NCBI GenBank assembly: GCA_964458485.1
Contig: CAYWJA010000003.1
Location: 32,603-96,602 of the forward strand
DNA from: CAYWJA01 sp964458485
GTDB taxonomy: Bacteria > Patescibacteriota > Gracilibacteria > UM-FILTER-43-11
DNA: 64,000 nucleotides
Reading direction: 5' to 3'
Shown: positions 60,036 to 64,000 of the stretch, in pieces
How the letters are laid out: each line of letters starts with the position of its first letter
Position numbering within the stretch: the first letter of the stretch is position 1
Made by a program: the position numbers and the translations under genes
Notes under the pieces: generated by a model
The model's database searches: none
The model's input: only the letters and a program-made list of their open reading frames with translations
What the model was told of the DNA's origin: nothing

Positions 60036-61331
60036 ATGATAATAACAATTAATGATGCCAAAAACCACATAGATAAAGAAGCCACCATCCAAGGCTGGAT
60101 GTATAACAAACGTGGTAGTGGGAAAATTTATTTTTTACAACTTCGTGATGGTACTGGCATGATGCAGGCTGTGGCTTTTAAGGGTGACACCCCGAATAAT
60201 GTAATGCAAATTGCAGATGAACTTACCATGGAATCATCTGTAAAAGTTACTGGTAAAATTACTCAGCATCCAAAAAAAGATGATGTATTTGAGATGCAGG
60301 TAAAAGATATTGAGGTAGTACAAATGGTTGAAGGAGAATATCCAATTAGTAAAAAGGAGCATGGGCCGGATTTTTTACTGGATAACAGGCATTTATGGCT
60401 TAGATCCGGTAAACAATGGGCAATTCAGAGAGTAAGAAATACAATTATTAATGCAACCTATGAATATTTGAATAATAATAATTTCATTAAGATTGACTCC
60501 CCTATTTTTACTCCAAATGCTTGTGAAGGAACTACTGAGCTTTTTGAAGTACCTTATTTTGAGGATGAAAGTGCATACCTTACGCAATCCGGACAGCTTT
60601 ATATAGAGGCTGCAATCATGAGCCATGGCAGAGTATTTGATTTTGGCCCTGTTTTCCGGGCCGAAAAATCTAAAACAAGGCGTCATCTAACAGAATTCTG
60701 GATGATGGACGCAGAAATGGCATTCGTAGAACACACAGGTAATATGGATATTCAAGAGGGGCTTATTTGCCATATTGTTAAAAAAGTATTGGAAATTAAT
60801 AAAAAGGAATTAGAAATACTAGAGCGTGATATTGAACCACTGACAAAAATTGAAGTGCCGTTTATTCGCAAAACTCATTCAGAAGTTATAGAAGAGCTTC
60901 ATAGCATGGGTTCAGATATAGGTAAAAAAGATGATCTTGGTGCAGATGATGAAACAATACTTACCAAAAAATATGACAAACCTATATTTGTTGAAAAATA
61001 CCCATCTGAAGTAAAGGCTTTTTACATGAAGAGAGACCCTGAGAATGAGTCGCTGGCATTATGTTCAGATCTATTAGCACCTGAGGGTTATGGCGAGATA
61101 ATAGGTGGCAGTCAACGTGAAGATGATTATGATGTCATTCTAAATAGAATAAAAGAGCATAATCTAGACCCAAAAGTATTTGAATGGTATTTGGATTTGC
61201 GAAAATACGGCTCTGTACCGCATAGTGGGTTTGGCTATGGTCTCGAAAGGATTACTGGCTGGATTACAGGTGTAAAACACATACGCGAAACAATACCATT
61301 CCCGAGGATGCTTAGTAGGCTGACTCCTTAA
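60036..61331 (+). CDS. asnS: Asparaginyl-tRNA synthetase
   Basis: 431 residues from the ATG at 60036. The N-terminal OB-fold (ATIQGWMYNKRGSGKIYFLQLRDGTGMMQAV) binds the anticodon. Class II motif 2 is FDFGPVFRAEKSKTRRHLTEFWMMDAEMAF (~208). Motif 3 is GSVPHSGFGYGLERITGWITGVKHIRETIPFPR (~396). The absence of the AspRS insertion and the presence of the FWMMDAEMAF phrase favour AsnRS over AspRS. It charges tRNA-Asn. An upstream TTG in frame at 60021 lies in repeat sequence and is rejected. Confidence 0.92.
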   Translation: MIITINDAKNHIDKEATIQGWMYNKRGSGKIYFLQLRDGTGMMQAVAFKGDTPNNVMQIADELTMESSVKVTGKITQHPKKDDVFEMQVKDIEVVQMVEGEYPISKKEHGPDFLLDNRHLWLRSGKQWAIQRVRNTIINATYEYLNNNNFIKIDSPIFTPNACEGTTELFEVPYFEDESAYLTQSGQLYIEAAIMSHGRVFDFGPVFRAEKSKTRRHLTEFWMMDAEMAFVEHTGNMDIQEGLICHIVKKVLEINKKELEILERDIEPLTKIEVPFIRKTHSEVIEELHSMGSDIGKKDDLGADDETILTKKYDKPIFVEKYPSEVKAFYMKRDPENESLALCSDLLAPEGYGEIIGGSQREDDYDVILNRIKEHNLDPKVFEWYLDLRKYGSVPHSGFGYGLERITGWITGVKHIRETIPFPRMLSRLTP

Positions 61332-61345
61332 AAAATTTTTAATTA

Positions 61346-63199
61346 TTAAATATATTTATTTAATTGTGATTCATATTTTGCTATAGCTTTCTTTATAGTG
61401 TTTCTTATATTTACAGAAGTATATCCCCAGATATTATCATCATAATCAATTGGTATTTTTAATACTCCATCCTTAAAGGAAGTGCGATATCCCCGTCCAT
61501 CAATTAGATCTAATTGGATTTTTGGTAAATGTCTTTTTTCATCTTTGGTTAAGCCATTAATTGCGTCTTTGATTTGATCAAGGTTTTTTTCTGCATTGTC
61601 GATGTCAGCATTATGATCATTTTTAAATAACATCCTCCTAATGCCAAGTTCATCTGCTAAGTTATTCAATTTAGATTGAAATTTTGCTATTCTTGGATTT
61701 GACATCCTCTTGCCTACCTGTTCATTTTTACGTTTTATAGGATTTTTTGGTACAACTAAATCTTCTACTCTTATTTCACCATTATTAATTTGTTTTATAA
61801 CTTTATTAATCTCATCTACGCCTTTTTTTGTCCATGGATTATATTTATTTGGTTTTCGAGACATTATTAATACCATTTTATCATGAAACCCTGAAAGCAG
61901 ATCTGAATCTTCTATAAAGTACTTTAATAATGCTTTCTTCCTTGCTGTTTTTATAAATCTTCCTATTTCATCCTGACCACTTTTAGTAAGTATATTATAT
62001 TTATCTGGATTCAAGGCCATTTCAGCTGCCAATTTAGCCCTAACTTCACGGTGGGCACCTTTGTTATAATATTTATTTAAATAAACTATAATGCTGGCTT
62101 TATGAGATTGATACAGCTTATCTTTTTTTAACTTTTCTAATCTTGCTTCTCTTTCAACTCTCCTCCTTCTTCTTCTTGCTCTTTGATCTATACGCCTCCT
62201 TCGAACACGTCTTTTAAAATCTAATTTTCTAGGCCCAACCGACCCTCGATCTTCTGGGTCAATTTGATTTAAAGGTATAACAAAATCTCCATCATCTATT
62301 TTTACCCTTTCATGCTTTCCTTTAAGAAAATAATACTCTCCATCATCCCCCCTATAAGCAATGTGAAATTCATTACCATGCCTGTCTTTATGGTATTTAT
62401 TTTTTATTTGGATTTTTACATATTTTGTGCCGAACAATTTTGACAGCCTCATTGTTTGCCTTAATTTTCTTGTTTTTAAAGTAACTCTGTAATAATTTTT
62501 GCCAGGTACTTTTTTGGCATGTTGTGGCATAAGTGGCTCTAGCTTATCTTTCGCAGCTTTTAACTTATCTGCAGCATCTAGGGCCTCTTTTTTTGCTGCT
62601 TGATTTTTAGGTATAGCTATTTTATCTCCATGTGCTAATTTAACGGGCGTATTTGTTAATACATTTAAATATCTTCCATTCCTTGGCTTTACATAAATTT
62701 TTCCCCCTTTTGCCTTTTTTATTACAAGCACTGGATGTTGCGCCTTTGGAAATAAATCCTTTAATTGTAAAAATCTAGCTGGATCCGGAAATTCAACAGT
62801 TCCGTAATCTTTTTCATAACGTATTCTAGCCTCTTTAGTTGCGTAAACATATATTTTATAGCCATTTTGATTATTAAATGGCTTCATACAAAATTCACGC
62901 CTTAATGCTGGGCTTTGTTTACCTATTACAAGCTTAGCATATGCCATGGCTGCATCTGATACGCTCTTATTCTCAATCTTACCTCTATCAACTGCTCGTT
63001 TTCCTTCTGCTTTTGCCTCTCTTACTTTCTTCTTAGCTCGCCTTGGTGCAGGCTGTGGCGCTTTACCTTCTGTTTGCGACACTTCCTGTGCCCTAGGCTC
63101 TGGAACTTCCTTGTCAACCGATCGCGTAATCTTCCAGATTAGCCTATTTTCCTTATTAGAAAAACCTATTTGTGATAATTTTATAAATAATTCTTTCAT
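61346..63199 (-). CDS. Very basic protein of unknown function (617 residues)
   Basis: Rich in Lys and Arg throughout, with a run RRVRRRRIDQRARRRRRRVERE (~335-358). No signal peptide or membrane segment. Residues ~150-300 are beta-rich (YYRVTLKTRKLRQTMRLSKLFGTKYVKIQIKNKYHKD). Two similar motifs occur: NPDKYNILTKSGQDEIGRFI (~398) and KPNKYNPWTKKGVDEINKVI (~450). A third is in the following gene (YPKINLDTKRGQDIIYDAV). The shared P-x-x-x-N-x-x-T-K-x-G-x-D-E-I motif suggests a small repeated domain. The strong charge fits nucleic acid binding. Convergent with asnS; same strand as the partial gene upstream. Confidence 0.6.
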   Translation of the reverse strand: MKELFIKLSQIGFSNKENRLIWKITRSVDKEVPEPRAQEVSQTEGKAPQPAPRRAKKKVREAKAEGKRAVDRGKIENKSVSDAAMAYAKLVIGKQSPALRREFCMKPFNNQNGYKIYVYATKEARIRYEKDYGTVEFPDPARFLQLKDLFPKAQHPVLVIKKAKGGKIYVKPRNGRYLNVLTNTPVKLAHGDKIAIPKNQAAKKEALDAADKLKAAKDKLEPLMPQHAKKVPGKNYYRVTLKTRKLRQTMRLSKLFGTKYVKIQIKNKYHKDRHGNEFHIAYRGDDGEYYFLKGKHERVKIDDGDFVIPLNQIDPEDRGSVGPRKLDFKRRVRRRRIDQRARRRRRRVEREARLEKLKKDKLYQSHKASIIVYLNKYYNKGAHREVRAKLAAEMALNPDKYNILTKSGQDEIGRFIKTARKKALLKYFIEDSDLLSGFHDKMVLIMSRKPNKYNPWTKKGVDEINKVIKQINNGEIRVEDLVVPKNPIKRKNEQVGKRMSNPRIAKFQSKLNNLADELGIRRMLFKNDHNADIDNAEKNLDQIKDAINGLTKDEKRHLPKIQLDLIDGRGYRTSFKDGVLKIPIDYDDNIWGYTSVNIRNTIKKAIAKYESQLNKYI

Positions 63200-63230
63200 T
63201 ATAAATATTTATTAAATGAATCCAAGGGTT

Positions 63231-64000
63231 CTAACTCACAAATGCCATTTTAGTTACACCCATTCCTCCTCTTGTACCTGGCACAGTTGCATAATTCTTC
63301 GGAGCACGTGAATCTGCCCACTCACGACCTGCCGCTGGCATTATTTCGCGTTTTCCATCTAAAAATTTACCCCCTGCCTTAACATGCTTAAGCAACAAAG
63401 CCTCTTTTGCTGTTAATCTATGTCCTTTTTTGGCTATAATCTCCCTTTGATATCTATTTAATTTACTTAGCATTACATGAGCTCTGTTCCAGTGCCTTGG
63501 TGCTGTTTTTAAATTTAATCCTATACCCAATTCTCTTCCTATGTAAAATCTGGCTTTTGAATTTGCCCTATTATTAAGCCATACATAATCTTTAAGAACA
63601 GCTGGTTTAATACCTAGCCTTCTTAACTGCTCTTTTCGTGCTCTGTAATTTTTTACAGCAACCTGATTCACTGCGTCATATATTATATCCTGACCACGCT
63701 TAGTATCTAAATTAATTTTTGGATATCTATTCAAAATTGATCTAGCCATTTTTTCCACTTGATTTTCAGTTAAATCTTCTAGATGTACACCTATTTCAAT
63801 TTCAAGTTCCTCAATTTTCTTTTCCCTTCTTATGACTTCCGGGCTTTTCGGCGGTGCCGGTTTTGGTGGCGTAGGAACTGGATCTGGTCTTTTTCTTCTT
63901 CTGCGCCTTCTCCTGTTGCTTTCCATTGTTTTGGTAGCGGCTACGTATGCTGCTCTGTCTTTTGGTTTGAAGTCCTTGCCTTCTATATATGAGTCTGATT
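63231..64000 (-). CDS. Very basic protein of unknown function, 5' end outside the window
   Basis: The frame is open from the stop at 63231 to the window edge (last codons read SDSYIEGKDFKPKDRAAYVAATKT before an internal ATG at 63926), so the start is not known; at least 256 residues are visible. An Arg-rich and Pro-rich stretch (RRRRRRRKRPDPVPTPPKPAPPKSP) is followed by helical, basic sequence. It carries the motif YPKINLDTKRGQDIIYDAVNQVAV shared with the downstream 617-residue protein. No membrane segment. The two genes are probably co-transcribed. Function is unknown; nucleic-acid binding is a guess from charge. Confidence 0.6.
   Translation of the reverse strand, partial: SDSYIEGKDFKPKDRAAYVAATKTMESNRRRRRRRKRPDPVPTPPKPAPPKSPEVIRREKKIEELEIEIGVHLEDLTENQVEKMARSILNRYPKINLDTKRGQDIIYDAVNQVAVKNYRARKEQLRRLGIKPAVLKDYVWLNNRANSKARFYIGRELGIGLNLKTAPRHWNRAHVMLSKLNRYQREIIAKKGHRLTAKEALLLKHVKAGGKFLDGKREIMPAAGREWADSRAPKNYATVPGTRGGMGVTKMAFVS

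Noticed and set aside
1..64000. tRNA, rRNA or tmRNA genes
   Set aside because: I looked for T-loop GTTCRANTC motifs and conserved rRNA segments and found none I could fold convincingly; TTCGAATC at about 15628 is part of a repeat arm.
1..64000. TGA recoded as glycine (Gracilibacteria code)
   Set aside because: Conserved genes end normally at their expected length and no frame needs read-through of TGA.

Overview
This looks like one contig from an AT-rich Candidate Phyla Radiation (Patescibacteria) genome. Peregrinibacteria are the best guess, because the window carries a nearly complete arginine pathway, which most CPR bacteria lack. TGA acts as an ordinary stop codon, which argues against the recoded Gracilibacteria. 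CPR-flavoured content includes VirB2/TrbC-like pilin proteins, Cys-rich zinc-ribbon families, DUF3352 and SLH proteins, and many large proteins with no recognisable family. The lineage call is inference.

Layout. Positions 1-9956 (minus strand) encode five surface proteins: two cohesin-like proteins, two giant exported proteins ending in dockerin-type calcium repeats, and an edge-truncated membrane protein. A YidC-like membrane protein follows. Positions 11659-16461 (plus strand) encode a VirB6/TrbL-like protein and three VirB2/TrbC-like pilin proteins, one of which carries an EF-hand and a MopE-type motif. Positions 16571-25383 (minus strand) form an arginine operon: leader peptide, argG, an N-acetylornithine-type carbamoyltransferase, a P-loop protein, argC, argD, argB, an AspA/AstE-type deacylase and argH. 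Positions 25577-36951 hold regulators, uvrB, a Fic protein with its own operator, pentapeptide and leucine-rich repeat proteins, an SLH-anchored protease and HtpX. Positions 37110-48842 hold envelope sugar genes, a SecD-parvulin fusion, RNase H, zinc-ribbon proteins, thioredoxin, HU, a decayed REP-type transposase and topA. Positions 48848-64000 hold a pair of large unknown genes, a DUF3352 protein, groES-groEL behind a CIRCE-like operator, a GC-rich foreign-looking cassette, asnS and two very basic unknown proteins.

Two things stand out. First, the arginine operon has a consensus promoter (TTGACA, 17 bp, TATAAT), an 18-residue leader peptide with six arginines, and mutually exclusive antiterminator and terminator hairpins before argG. 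This is a textbook attenuator architecture on a pathway normally controlled by ArgR-type repressors. Gene content suggests synthesis through N-acetylcitrulline, with no classical first enzyme (ArgA/ArgJ) visible.

Second, many intergenic spaces are filled by imperfect hairpins whose two arms are each built from short tandem repeats. The unit differs between families, but the same unit recurs at distant loci. Some of these elements, and a separate palindrome family, run into genes: they supply C-terminal residues and stop codons, or insert in frame. There are also 110-190 bp MITE-like elements with TTTGTCATCC termini, and a truncated REP-associated tyrosine transposase that could be a relic of the mobilising machinery.
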